Shown here: one piece after another, positions 31,213 through 39,895 of the stretch
How the letters are laid out: each line of letters begins with the position of its first letter
Position numbering within the stretch: position 1 is the first letter of the stretch
NCBI GenBank assembly: GCA_946412355.1
Contig: CAMKGX010000010.1
Location: 1 to 49,467 of the forward strand
Direction of reading: 5' to 3'
DNA: 49,467 nt
From: an uncultured Clostridia bacterium
GTDB taxonomy: Bacteria > Bacillota > Clostridia > Oscillospirales > Oscillospiraceae
Position numbers and translations under genes: made by a program
The notes under the pieces: generated by a model
Database searches by the model: none
Told to the model about the DNA's origin: nothing
Seen by the model: the letters and a program-made list of their open reading frames with translations, nothing else

Positions 31213-32439
31213 TTACACCAAAACAGCCTTGTGGAATACCTTTTTGCCCTTCTTGATCACCAGGCCCTCGCCGGTGAAGTTCTCGCAGCCAAAGGTAGCG
31301 TCGATGGCGTCGATTTTCTTATCCGCCACGGTGACGCCGCCCTGCTGCACCAGGCGGCGGGCCTCGCCCTTGGAGGCGGCCAGACCGCACTTCACCAGCA
31401 GCGTCAGCACGTCGATGGCTCCGCCGCCGAAGTCGTCGTTGGTCAGCTCCGTGGTGGGCATGTCGGCGGTGTTGCCGCCGCCGGCAAACAGGGCCTTGGC
31501 GGCAGCCTCGGCCTTCCGGGCCTCCTCCTCGCCGTGGACCATCTTGGTCAGCTCGAAGGCCAGAATGGCCTTGGCCTCGTTGAGCTGGGCGCCCTCCCAG
31601 GCATCCATTTTATCAATCTCCTCCAAAGGCAGGAAGGTCAGCATGCGGATGCACTTCATCACGTCGGCGTCATCCACGTTGCGCCAGTACTGGTAGAACT
31701 GGAAGGGGCTGGTCTTATTGGCGTCCAGCCACACGGCGTTGCCGGCGGTCTTGCCCATCTTCTTGCCCTGGGAGTCGGTGAGCAGAGTGATGGTCATGGC
31801 GTGGGCGTCCTTGCCCAGCTTGCGGCGGATCAGCTCTGTGCCGCCCAGCATGTTGCTCCACTGGTCGTCGCCGCCGAACTGCATATTGCAGTTGTAGTGC
31901 TGGAACAGATAGTAGAAGTCATAGGACTGCATGATCATGTAGTTGAACTCCAGGAAGCTGAGGCCCTTCTCCATGCGCTGCTTGTAGCACTCGGCCCGCA
32001 GCATATTGTTGACAGAGAAGCAGGCGCCCACCTCCCGCAGCAAGTCCACATAATTCAGCTTCAGCAGCCAGTCGGCGTTGTTGATCATCTGGGCCTTGTC
32101 GGTGCCAAACTCGATAAACCGCTCCATCTGCCGCTTGAAGCACTCGGCATTGTGCTCGATGTCCTCTTTCGTCAGCATCTTCCGCATGTCGGTACGGCCG
32201 GAGGGGTCGCCGATCATGGTGGTGCCGCCGCCGATGAGGGCGATGGGCTTATTGCCCGCCATCTGCAGGCGCTTCATCAGCGTCAGGGCCATGAAATGGC
32301 CCGCCGTCAGGCTGTCGGCGGTGCAATCAAAGCCGATGTAGAAGGTGGCTTTGCCGTTGTTCACCATTTCCCGGATTTCCTCTTCGTTGGTGACCTGGGC
32401 AATAAGGCCCCGGGCCTTCAGTTCTTCATAGATTCCCAT
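31213..32439 (-). CDS. tyrS: Tyrosyl-tRNA synthetase
   Basis: Charges tRNA-Tyr. The 408 residues show a class I synthetase core with FDCTADSLTAGHF (HIGH-like, about 36-48), YDFYYLFQHYNC with tyrosine-binding residues, the KMGKTAG signature (KMSKS-like), and a C-terminal S4 RNA-binding domain containing ASKGEARRLVQQGGV. Start ATG 32439 (AAGGAG 10 bases upstream); a TTG two codons earlier is closer to the site. Controlled by a T-box leader and a consensus promoter directly upstream. Confidence 0.97.
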   Translation of the reverse strand: MGIYEELKARGLIAQVTNEEEIREMVNNGKATFYIGFDCTADSLTAGHFMALTLMKRLQMAGNKPIALIGGGTTMIGDPSGRTDMRKMLTKEDIEHNAECFKRQMERFIEFGTDKAQMINNADWLLKLNYVDLLREVGACFSVNNMLRAECYKQRMEKGLSFLEFNYMIMQSYDFYYLFQHYNCNMQFGGDDQWSNMLGGTELIRRKLGKDAHAMTITLLTDSQGKKMGKTAGNAVWLDANKTSPFQFYQYWRNVDDADVMKCIRMLTFLPLEEIDKMDAWEGAQLNEAKAILAFELTKMVHGEEEARKAEAAAKALFAGGGNTADMPTTELTNDDFGGGAIDVLTLLVKCGLAASKGEARRLVQQGGVTVADKKIDAIDATFGCENFTGEGLVIKKGKKVFHKAVLV

Positions 32440-32478
32440 TTGCAAATTACTCCTTTTCCGGTTCTTTCGGGAGGCAGC

Positions 32479-32757
32479 AAAAAACGCCCCCCGTCGCAGT
32501 TACGACAGAGGGCGACAAAGCCGCGGTACCACCTCTATTCGCCGCACTCTCACGAAATGCGGCCTTGGCGGGTTCAGGAAAACCCCTGCGCGATAACGGG
32601 CGCACCCGACACACCCCTACTGGCAAAGCGTTCAGGGGGCTGCTCCGGGATGTATTCCGTCGCCCTCTCCTCTGCCCCTTACACCGACCGGGGCCTCTCT
32701 TGGCAGGAGACGTGGCGTGTACTTCTTCCCTTCATCACAGTGGCAAGTATCTATAAC
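32479..32757 (-). promoter_or_regulatory. T-box leader (tyrosine specific) of tyrS
   Basis: The conserved T-box AGAGGTGGTACCGCGG lies at 32521-32536 (minus). A terminator CGCCCTCTGTCG/CGACGGGGGGCG with T6 follows at 32479-32514. Stem I near the 5' end exposes a UAC Tyr codon followed by A (32719-32721), the expected specifier. Uncharged tRNA-Tyr would stabilise the antiterminator and raise tyrS expression. Confidence 0.95.
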
Positions 32758-32763
32758 ACGCGT

Positions 32764-32792
32764 ATTATAGGCATTTTTTAGCCGTTTGTCAA
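32764..32792 (-). promoter_or_regulatory. tyrS promoter (perfect sigma-A consensus)
   Basis: TTGACA-N17-TATAAT on the minus strand, 9 bases from the recN stop, so tyrS is transcribed independently of recN. Confidence 0.93.
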
Positions 32793-32800
32793 GGTTTTCC

Positions 32801-34477
32801 TTACAAACTCCGCTTGAACTCATCCGCCTGGGTCAACAGCTCCTCGGCGCTGCGCAGCATGGTCTCCGACACCTGGGCGCCCCCGGTGAGGCGGGCCAGC
32901 TCCTGGCAGCGCTGCTGCCGGTCCAGCCGCAGCACGGAGGTGAGAGTGCGTCCTCCCTGCTCCCCCTTCTCCACAGAGAAATGGGCGTCCGCCATAGCAG
33001 CCAGTTGAGGCAGATGGGTAACGCACAGCACCTGTTTGCGCCGGGCGATCCTGGCCATTTTCTCCGCCACCTTCTGGGCGGCACGGCCGGATACGCCGGT
33101 GTCCACCTCGTCGAAAACCAGCGTGTTCACGTGATCCTGCTCGCTGAGCACGTTCTTCATGGCCAGCATAATGCGGGCCAGCTCGCCGCCCGAGGCGATT
33201 TTATGGATGGGCTTCAGCCCCTCGCCAACGTTGGCGGACATGAGAAACTGCACGGCGTCGCAGCCGTCGGCGGAGAGCTCCTTTTCCCGGAACTCCACGC
33301 AGAACTGGATCTTCGCCATGTCCAACTGCCGCAGCTCCTCGGTGACCATCTGCTCCAATCGCTGCGCCGCCTCCCGGCGCGTATCCCGCAGGGCCTCGGC
33401 AGCCTTTCGCGCCGCCGTCTCCGCTTTGCCCAGCTCCTTTTCCAGACGGGCCAGGGTGTCGCCGGCGTACACAATGGCGTCCAGCTCCTGGCGGCACTTC
33501 TCCAGATACGCCAGCATGTCCTCCTCGGAGCCGCCGTATTTCTTTTTCAGCCGGTACAGCTTATCCAGCCGGCTTTCGATCTCATCCAGTTCGCCGGGGG
33601 AGAAAGACGGTGCGTCCTTCTTGTCCCGCAGCGTGTCGGCGATGTCGTACAGCTCACTGTGCACCGCTTCCAGCCGCTCGTAGAGGCTGCCGAAGGCATC
33701 ATCCAGATTGCGGATGCCGGCAAGGGCACTCTGGGCCTGCTTCACCAGCGTCACAGCGCCGTTGCTGCTGTCGTCGCCATTGAGGCAATAGTCCCCCTCG
33801 GAGAGGGCGTCCATCAGCTTTTCACCGTTGCGCAGCAGCGTGCGGCGGGAGGTCAGTTCTTCCTCCTCCCCCACCCGGATATTGGCCTTTTCCAGCTCTT
33901 CAATCTGGTATTGCAGCGTGTCCACCCGGCGCATTTTCTCCGCCTCGTCCATTTTCAGAGAAGCGATTTTCCGCTGAATCTCTGTAAAGTGGTTATACTT
34001 TTCAGCGTAGTCTGCAAGCTGCTTTTCGTCTTTTGCAAACCGGTCAAGATACAGCAGATGCTGCGTCTCGTCCAACAGCTGCTGCCCATCGTGCTGGCCG
34101 TGGATATTCAAAAGCCGCTGCCCCAGGGTTTTCAGCTGCGACACCGTTAAGGGACGTCCGCCCACCCGGCACACGTTCTTGCCGTCGGCATAGATCTCCC
34201 GCTGCAGCATCAGATTGCCGTCCTCGTCGGGGCCAAAGCCCAGGTCGCTGCACAGCGATTCCTCCACGCCGGAGAACCATGCGCTGACGTAGGCCTTGTC
34301 CGCCCCGGTGCGAATCAGCTCCCGGCTGGTGCGCTGGCCCAGCACGGCGCTCATAGCGTCGATGACGATGGACTTACCGGCGCCGGTCTCACCGGTGAGG
34401 GCGTTGAAGCCCCGCTCAAAAGTGATCTCGGCGGACTCGATGATGGCGATATTCTCAATGTGCAGCACTTCCAGCAT
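32801..34477 (-). CDS. recN: DNA repair protein RecN
   Basis: SMC-like ATPase that acts at double-strand breaks. The 558 residues include Walker A TGETGAGKS (about 28-36) in the N-terminal head, a Q-loop region NIHGQHDGQ, coiled-coil arms (about 150-340), an ABC signature KIASGGELARIMLA, and Walker B TLVFDEVDTGVSG. Length is standard. GGAGGC precedes the ATG. It follows argR by 23 bases in the conserved dxs-tlyA-nadK-argR-recN order. In Bacillus, spoIVB and spo0A come next; here tyrS follows. Confidence 0.97.
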   Translation of the reverse strand: MLEVLHIENIAIIESAEITFERGFNALTGETGAGKSIVIDAMSAVLGQRTSRELIRTGADKAYVSAWFSGVEESLCSDLGFGPDEDGNLMLQREIYADGKNVCRVGGRPLTVSQLKTLGQRLLNIHGQHDGQQLLDETQHLLYLDRFAKDEKQLADYAEKYNHFTEIQRKIASLKMDEAEKMRRVDTLQYQIEELEKANIRVGEEEELTSRRTLLRNGEKLMDALSEGDYCLNGDDSSNGAVTLVKQAQSALAGIRNLDDAFGSLYERLEAVHSELYDIADTLRDKKDAPSFSPGELDEIESRLDKLYRLKKKYGGSEEDMLAYLEKCRQELDAIVYAGDTLARLEKELGKAETAARKAAEALRDTRREAAQRLEQMVTEELRQLDMAKIQFCVEFREKELSADGCDAVQFLMSANVGEGLKPIHKIASGGELARIMLAMKNVLSEQDHVNTLVFDEVDTGVSGRAAQKVAEKMARIARRKQVLCVTHLPQLAAMADAHFSVEKGEQGGRTLTSVLRLDRQQRCQELARLTGGAQVSETMLRSAEELLTQADEFKRSL

Positions 34478-34500
34478 GGGGAAGCCTCCTTATCTACACG

Positions 34501-34953
34501 TTACCGCAGTTGTTCCTTTACCTCGGCGCACAGCGCTGCCGCGCCATGCTCATTGCGCATCACAAGCAGCACGGTGTCGTCCCCTGCCAGGGAGCCCACC
34601 ACGCCCACGTTCTCCATGCCATCCAGCGCGGAGGCAGCGCCCTGGGCCAGGCCAGGCATGGTTTTCAGCACCACGATATTCTGGGCGTAGTCCACGCTGA
34701 GCACGCTCTGGCGGAAGATGGTGCGCAGCCGGTCAGCGAAGTTCAGATGGTTTTTCTGAGCTGACACCGCGTAGCGGTACGTGCCCTGGCCGGAAGGCTC
34801 CTTTACCAAATGAAGCTGCTTGATGTCCCGGGAAATGGTGGCCTGGGTGGAGCGCACGCCCCGCTTCTCCAGCGCCTCCAAAAGCTGCTCCTGGGTCTCA
34901 ATGATCTCCTCGGACACAATTTGCAGCAGCAATTCCTGCCGTTCGTTTTTCAT
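34501..34953 (-). CDS. argR: Arginine repressor ArgR/AhrC
   Basis: Arginine-sensing hexameric regulator. The 150 residues have the N-terminal winged helix (VRSTQATISRDIKQLHLVK, helix-turn-helix) and the C-terminal oligomerisation/arginine-binding domain with GLAQGAASALDG and GSLAGDDTVLLV, the Asp-Asp being the arginine ligands. The ATGA junction with nadK couples the two. No arginine biosynthesis gene is nearby; the location before recN is conserved in Firmicutes. Confidence 0.96.
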   Translation of the reverse strand: MKNERQELLLQIVSEEIIETQEQLLEALEKRGVRSTQATISRDIKQLHLVKEPSGQGTYRYAVSAQKNHLNFADRLRTIFRQSVLSVDYAQNIVVLKTMPGLAQGAASALDGMENVGVVGSLAGDDTVLLVMRNEHGAAALCAEVKEQLR

Positions 34954-35822
34954 GCTCCTTCGCCTCCCATGCCCATTTTACTGTCCAGAATGTCGCAAAA
35001 GCTCTTTTTGCTCAATCGGACCAGTTTTGTGTCAAATTTCGCCTGGCGCACCCGCACCCGGTCGCCGTTTTTCAGGCTGAACGCCTTGCCGCCGTCTGCC
35101 GAAAGGTAAACGAATTTCCGGTTGGCGTCCGCCGCCTCGATGGTGATGACGTGCTCCGGTGACAGCACGTAGGACATGGCCCGGGTGGAGTGGGCGCAGA
35201 TGGGCGTCATCAGCAGATTCCGGGCCGTGGGCTCCACGATGGGGCCGCCGGCCGCCATGGAATAGCCGGTGGAGCCAGTGGGCGTGGAGATGATCACGCC
35301 GTCGCCCGTCACCTTGGTGAGCCTGCCCTCCTCGGTGAAGATGTCCAGCCGCACCACCCGGGCGATGGAGCCCTTGGAAATCACCGCGTCGTTGAGGGCG
35401 ATATTGCTGTAAACCGGCCTGTCGTCCCGCAGAATGGTCACGTCCAGCATCATACGGGACTCCACGGTAAAATCCCAGTTTTGCAGATCGTAGAGCCGCT
35501 CCACCTCGTTGGATTCCAGCTCTGACATAAAGCCGAGATTGCCCAGGTTAATGCCCAGCACCGGCACCTTGTGGAGAGCCACCGTCCGGGCCAGGTGGAG
35601 AATGGTGCCGTCGCCGCCGAAAGCGATGAGCAAATCGGCGTTGCGAATCTCCTGCTGCAACTGCCCGATGGGCACGCCCAACTGGTCATCGTAGCCATCA
35701 CGCTGAAAGGGCAGGCACACCACCGTTTCAAAGCCGATGCTCGATAAAATCTCCTGGGACTGCTTCGCCACCGCCAGATCCTTATCACGATAGGGATTGG
35801 GGCACAAAATCACCTTTTTCAT
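34950..35822 (-). CDS. nadK: NAD kinase
   Basis: Makes NADP from NAD and ATP. The 290 residues contain GGDGTILHLAR (about 61-71), the NE/D-type motif SNIALNDAVISKG, TPTGSTGYSMAAGGPIVEP and ADGGKAF near the end. Start ATG 35822 overlaps the tlyA stop (ATGA); GGAGG lies 9 bases upstream. Located in the dxs-recN cluster as in many Clostridia. Confidence 0.96.
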   Translation of the reverse strand: MKKVILCPNPYRDKDLAVAKQSQEILSSIGFETVVCLPFQRDGYDDQLGVPIGQLQQEIRNADLLIAFGGDGTILHLARTVALHKVPVLGINLGNLGFMSELESNEVERLYDLQNWDFTVESRMMLDVTILRDDRPVYSNIALNDAVISKGSIARVVRLDIFTEEGRLTKVTGDGVIISTPTGSTGYSMAAGGPIVEPTARNLLMTPICAHSTRAMSYVLSPEHVITIEAADANRKFVYLSADGGKAFSLKNGDRVRVRQAKFDTKLVRLSKKSFCDILDSKMGMGGEGA

Positions 35823-36634
35823 GTGTCGCACCCTCCCTTCAATTCCTCGTGAGACGCCGCCACCACGGCGTCAATATCGTAGGCGCCGTCCGGCTCATCG
35901 GACTTGCGCAGATACCCTAAATACTCGATGTTCCCCTCCGGTCCGCGGATGGGAGAATACGTGATACCAAGCACTGTAAAGTTGTTTTCCTTTGCATAGA
36001 TAAGGAAGTTTTCCAGCACCTCTTTATGGACAGCGCTGTCCCGGACAACGCCCTTTTTGCCCACCTTTTCCCGGCCCGCTTCAAACTGGGGCTTAATAAG
36101 GCAGGCGATTTCGCCGCCCTCCCGCAGCAGCTCGTACAGCGCCGGGAAAATCAGCTTCAGCGAAATAAAGCTGACGTCGATGGAGGCGAAATCCAACGTG
36201 TCGGGAATCTCCTCATGGCTCAGATACCGGGCGTTGGTGCGCTCGAGGCACACCACCCGTTCATCGTTGCGCAGCTTCCAGTCCAACTGGCCGTAGCCCA
36301 CGTCCACGGCGTACACTTTCTGTGCGCCGTTTTGCAGCATACAATCGGTGAAGCCGCCGGTGGAGGCGCCGATGTCGGCGCAGACTTTCCCCTCCAGGGT
36401 GATGGGCCAGGTCTGCATGGCCTTTTCCAGCTTCAAGCCTCCCCGGCTCACATAGCGCAGCACGTGGCCCCGCACCTCGATTTCCGCGTCATTGGCCACG
36501 GCGGTGCCGGGCTTGTCCACCTTCTGCTGGGCCACAAACACCTGCCCCGCCATAATGACAGCCTGGGCCTTCTGGCGGCTCTCTACAAAGCCCCGTTCCA
36601 CCAGCAGCACGTCCAGCCTTGTTTTATTGCTCAT
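35819..36634 (-). CDS. tlyA: TlyA-family rRNA 2'-O-methyltransferase (YqxC)
   Basis: The 271 residues join an N-terminal S4 RNA-binding domain (RLDVLLVERGFVESRQKAQAVI) to an FtsJ-like methyltransferase domain with SAM loop ADIGASTGGFTDCML and catalytic-type KPQFEAG. Family members methylate 16S/23S rRNA; the old hemolysin name is misleading. ATG 36634 lies 6 bases after GAGGAGG and overlaps the dxs 3' end by 11 bases. Confidence 0.94.
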   Translation of the reverse strand: MSNKTRLDVLLVERGFVESRQKAQAVIMAGQVFVAQQKVDKPGTAVANDAEIEVRGHVLRYVSRGGLKLEKAMQTWPITLEGKVCADIGASTGGFTDCMLQNGAQKVYAVDVGYGQLDWKLRNDERVVCLERTNARYLSHEEIPDTLDFASIDVSFISLKLIFPALYELLREGGEIACLIKPQFEAGREKVGKKGVVRDSAVHKEVLENFLIYAKENNFTVLGITYSPIRGPEGNIEYLGYLRKSDEPDGAYDIDAVVAASHEELKGGCDT

Positions 36635-38480
36635 GCACTGCCTCCTCGATGGCCTTCGCCACGCTGTCGCCGTCCAAGCCCAACTGGCGGTAGAGCTGCC
36701 CAACGCCGCCGTGGGACGGCACTGTGCCGCCCAAATTCTTCAACAGCAAGCGCCGGGGTGCACAGCCTTTTTCCACCAGAAGAGCGGCCACGCGCTGGCC
36801 TACGCACCCGGTGGCCAGGCAGTCCTCCAGTACCAGCAAGCACCTGGCGCTGCCGGCGGCGCGGCAGATGGCGTCCTCGTCCAGCGGCGCGATCTGATGC
36901 AGCTTCACCACGGCGGCGCGAATGCCCTTCTCCGCCAGCCGGTCCGCCGCGTCCAGGGCCTGGTTTGTCAAAATGCCGTAGGTCATGATTACGGCGTCGT
37001 CGCCCTCTCGCAGCACCGACACCGCCTCGTTGTCCCAATCGGCGGTATACCGCTCCTCCCCGCCCCGGGGATAGCGGACCGCCACCGGGCCGGCGCAATC
37101 CAGTACGGCCCGCCGCAGCATAGAGCGCAGCTCCGCAAAGCTGGCGGGAGAATACACCGTCATGCCCGGGATTTGACAGAGATACAGCGCATCCATACAG
37201 CCGTGATGGGTCTCGCCGTCGGCGCCCACCAAGCCGGCTCTGTCCACGCCGAATACCACGTGTAGCCCGTCCAACGCCACATCCTGCAGCATCATGTCGT
37301 AGCCCCGCTGCAAAAAGCTGGAATACACGGCAAAGACAGGCTTCAAGCCCTGCTTGGCCATGCCGCCCGCCATGGCTACCGCGTGGCCCTCGGCAATGCC
37401 CACGTCAAACAGCCTCTTGGGATATTTTTCCGCAAACCGGGTCAGCCCCGTGCCGTCGGGCATGGCCGCCGTAATGGCGCACACCGTTTCGTCCTCCCCC
37501 GCCAGCTCCGTCAGGGTCTGGCCGAACACGGAGGAAAAACTGTCGCCCGAGGGCTTCAACGTTTTGCCCGAGGCCATGTCAAACGCGCCTATGCCGTGGA
37601 ATTTGCCGGGATTCTGCTCCGCGGGGCCATACCCCTGCCCCTTGGTGGTCAGCACATGGAGCAGCACAGGCCGGTCCATGGTCTTTGCCAGCGTCAGCGC
37701 CTGGGTCAGCGCCGCCACGTCGTGGCCGTTTACCGGCCCCAGATAGTGGAAGCCCAGGCTCTCAAACATGGTTGATGTGGGATAAATGGAGTTTTTCAGC
37801 GCCCGCTTGACGCTGTGGCTCACCTTGTAAATCTGTTTACCCACCGGGTTGCCCCCCAGGGTCTCCCGGTATTTCTTCTTGAATTCGTAGTATTCCGGCT
37901 TATTCCGCAGATTTTGCAAATGGTGGGAAACACCGCCCACGTTGGGGGCGATGGACATACCGTTGTCATTGAGCACCACGATCATGGGCTCCCGGGACGC
38001 GCCGGCGTCGTTAAGGCCCTCGAAGCTGAGGCCACCGCCCAAAGCGCCGTCGCCAATCAGCGCCAGCACATGGTAATCCTCATGGCGCAGCGTCCTGGCC
38101 CGGGCCATGCCCAGCGCCACGGACACGGAGTCGGAGGCGTGCCCGGCAAAAAAGGCGTCGTGGACGCTCTCATAGGGCTTGGGAAAGCCGCTGAGGCCGC
38201 CAAACTGCCGCAGTGTGGAAAACAGTTCCCGCCGTCCGGTCAGCGCCTTGTGGACGTAGCACTGGTGGCCCACGTCGAACAAAAGCCGGTCACGGGACGT
38301 GTCAAACACCCGGTGAATAGCCACCGTCAGCTCCACTACGCCCAGGTTGGAGGCCAGGTGCCCGCCGGTTTTCGACACCTGCTCCACCAAAAAATGCCGC
38401 ATTTCGGCGCAGAGCGTTTGCAGTTGCGTATCCGTCAGCTTCCGAATATCGGAGGGCTGGGCAATCTTCTCTAAAACCAT
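36624..38480 (-). CDS. dxs: 1-deoxy-D-xylulose-5-phosphate synthase
   Basis: Thiamine-diphosphate enzyme that begins the non-mevalonate isoprenoid pathway from pyruvate and glyceraldehyde 3-phosphate. The 618 residues carry GHQCYVHKALTGR, the ThDP motif ALIGDGALGGG...LNDNGMSIAPNVGG, the middle-domain MPDGTGLTRFAEKYP with FDVGIAEGHAV (catalytic Glu), and the C-terminal transketolase domain. ATG 38480 has GAGG 6 bases upstream; a longer frame extends back into oapA but is not coding-like. The gene follows oapA by 14 bases. Confidence 0.97.
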   Translation of the reverse strand: MVLEKIAQPSDIRKLTDTQLQTLCAEMRHFLVEQVSKTGGHLASNLGVVELTVAIHRVFDTSRDRLLFDVGHQCYVHKALTGRRELFSTLRQFGGLSGFPKPYESVHDAFFAGHASDSVSVALGMARARTLRHEDYHVLALIGDGALGGGLSFEGLNDAGASREPMIVVLNDNGMSIAPNVGGVSHHLQNLRNKPEYYEFKKKYRETLGGNPVGKQIYKVSHSVKRALKNSIYPTSTMFESLGFHYLGPVNGHDVAALTQALTLAKTMDRPVLLHVLTTKGQGYGPAEQNPGKFHGIGAFDMASGKTLKPSGDSFSSVFGQTLTELAGEDETVCAITAAMPDGTGLTRFAEKYPKRLFDVGIAEGHAVAMAGGMAKQGLKPVFAVYSSFLQRGYDMMLQDVALDGLHVVFGVDRAGLVGADGETHHGCMDALYLCQIPGMTVYSPASFAELRSMLRRAVLDCAGPVAVRYPRGGEERYTADWDNEAVSVLREGDDAVIMTYGILTNQALDAADRLAEKGIRAAVVKLHQIAPLDEDAICRAAGSARCLLVLEDCLATGCVGQRVAALLVEKGCAPRRLLLKNLGGTVPSHGGVGQLYRQLGLDGDSVAKAIEEAVHEQ

Positions 38481-38494
38481 TTCGATCCTCAAAT

Positions 38495-39034
38495 TCACCG
38501 ATACAGATGCAAAGCGTACATAATAAGCGCCACACGGTGTACCACCCGGGTGCAGTCGTTGATGGCCACGGTTTTCGCCAGGGCCTTGCCGCCGATAGTC
38601 AGACCGGAAATCAGCGCCGTCAGCGCAATGGCAATCAGCACCGACGTAGTGCTGAAATCCTGCTGCAGCCTGGTCACGATCACCGCAGCGGTGGTGCCGC
38701 TGACGATGCCGCAAATATCGCCCACCACGTCGTTGCACACGGAGCTGACGCGGCTGGCGTTTTGCAGCAGGCGGATGGCCTGCTTGCCGCCTTTTTCCTT
38801 ATGGGAGGCCATAGAGTGGAAGGGCCGGGGGTCCGCCGCCGTCACCGCCACGCCGATCATGTCAAACACGATGCCCAGCGCAATGAACGCCACCAGCACC
38901 GACACGGCCACCACGTATCCCGCCCCGGTGAGGGCTGTGGACGAGATCAGGCTCAGCGCCGCGCTGAGGGCCACCGCCAGCACGAAGACCTGCATGGCCC
39001 AATGGCTGGACTTCTGTTTTTCTTTTCCCTTCAA
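38495..39034 (-). CDS. oapA: OLE-RNA-associated membrane protein OapA
   Basis: This 179-residue protein has a basic cytoplasmic start, then about four membrane helices (14-33, 37-66, 102-122, 130-150) and a hydrophilic loop with HSMASHKEKGGKQAIRLLQNA, reminiscent of the DUF21/CNNM fold. OapA proteins bind OLE RNA at the membrane and are encoded just downstream of it, as here: the start is 50 bases from the 3' end of the RNA. TTG start with AGGAG 6 bases upstream. Followed by dxs after 14 bases. Identity rests on the size, topology and the neighbouring RNA. Confidence 0.85.
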   Translation of the reverse strand: MKGKEKQKSSHWAMQVFVLAVALSAALSLISSTALTGAGYVVAVSVLVAFIALGIVFDMIGVAVTAADPRPFHSMASHKEKGGKQAIRLLQNASRVSSVCNDVVGDICGIVSGTTAAVIVTRLQQDFSTTSVLIAIALTALISGLTIGGKALAKTVAINDCTRVVHRVALIMYALHLYR

Positions 39035-39083
39035 GGTAAACTCCTGTCTATTCCACCGCCAAAGGGCGAAGAATCGTTAAATC

Positions 39084-39736
39084 ACTGAACAGGGCAGCAG
39101 CGGAAGTAAATCTTACGGCTTAGGTACGGGTTGGCTTTCCCCGCAGCGCACCTCTCGTCGCCGATGGAGGCGGTTTCCCTTTCAGCACCGCTTTGCGCCG
39201 TTACCGCGTCGCAATACCCGACTGCCACTTAGTCCGCACTGCAATCCCTCCGCCGCCCCGTAAAGGACAGCCTAGGTGATTTCCACCACAGTCGAACCGT
39301 TTCTTATCCTCTTTTGCAGATGGGGTTTCAAGAGAATCACTCTGCTTCCCCGGCCAGGGATCTCGAGCATCAGCTCCCCTATCCACCTTCTCCACGCAAG
39401 GCAGGCTACTCTGCACACAGCGTTCACGGCTTAAAGCCGGGTAGCACCGCAATGCAGGTTTCATAACATCTGCCTCGTACGCCGGTCGCTTTACCACCAG
39501 GGGAGTACGCCGACGCACAACAGCAGGTCTCCACGACCGCAGGGTCGGGTCCTCCATGCCATTGGAGGGCGCCCTACGAGCGCAGGCACGCGAAAGCGCA
39601 CCTTCCGTCCAGCACCCACCCCAAACTGGGCGTAAGAAGCAGGCACCAGAGGTTTCACAGTTGTGCCCTTTAAGGGATTTTTAGGCCCCTCTTAGGAAAC
39701 GGAAGATCTGACTAGGATACTGCGCCTCTGTTCAGT
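39084..39736 (-). ncRNA. ole: OLE RNA (ornate, large, extremophilic)
   Basis: A ~653-base non-coding block with no credible frame on either strand and dense complementary segments. Its ends pair: ACTGAACAG at the 5' end (39728-39736, minus) with CTGTTCAGT at the 3' end (39084-39092). A sigma-A promoter places the start at the outer stem. OLE RNAs are ~600 nt, lie just upstream of oapA and occur in the nusB-xse-ispA-dxs-tlyA-recN neighbourhood, exactly this context. They work with OapA at the membrane and have been tied to stress, Mg and energy state. I recognise it by context and shape, not by a model search. Confidence 0.87.
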
Positions 39737-39744
39737 AATTTATT

Positions 39745-39773
39745 ATAATACCATAGCTTCCCCGTTTTGACAA
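39745..39773 (-). promoter_or_regulatory. Promoter of OLE RNA
   Basis: TTGTCA-N17-TATTAT on the minus strand; predicted start ~39738, at the base of the closing stem. It separates ole-oapA-dxs transcription from ispA. Confidence 0.8.
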
Positions 39774-39837
39774 CAGTGAATATTCATAATATACCGTATA
39801 TTTTTATGGTTTTCTTGTCCCAAATAACCCGCAGTGA

Positions 39838-39880
39838 AAAAGCGGCGCAGGGAACAGATTCGTCTCCTGCGCCGCTTGGG
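39838..39880 (-). terminator. ispA terminator
   Basis: AAGCGGCGCAGG/CCTGCGCCGCTT 12-bp stem followed on the minus strand by TTTTTC, 19 bases after the ispA stop. Confidence 0.9.
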
Positions 39881-39895
39881 AATATACAAAAATAT

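Noticed and set aside
31231-32781. 516-codon plus-strand frame opposite tyrS and its T-box
   Set aside because: Antisense shadow of tyrS in a high-G+C genome; it also spans a structured leader.
39084-39736. RNase P RNA or tmRNA as an explanation for the long non-coding block
   Set aside because: No GAGGAAAGTCC-type RNase P core and no tRNA-like CCA end or tag frame. Position beside oapA and the pairing ends fit OLE RNA better.
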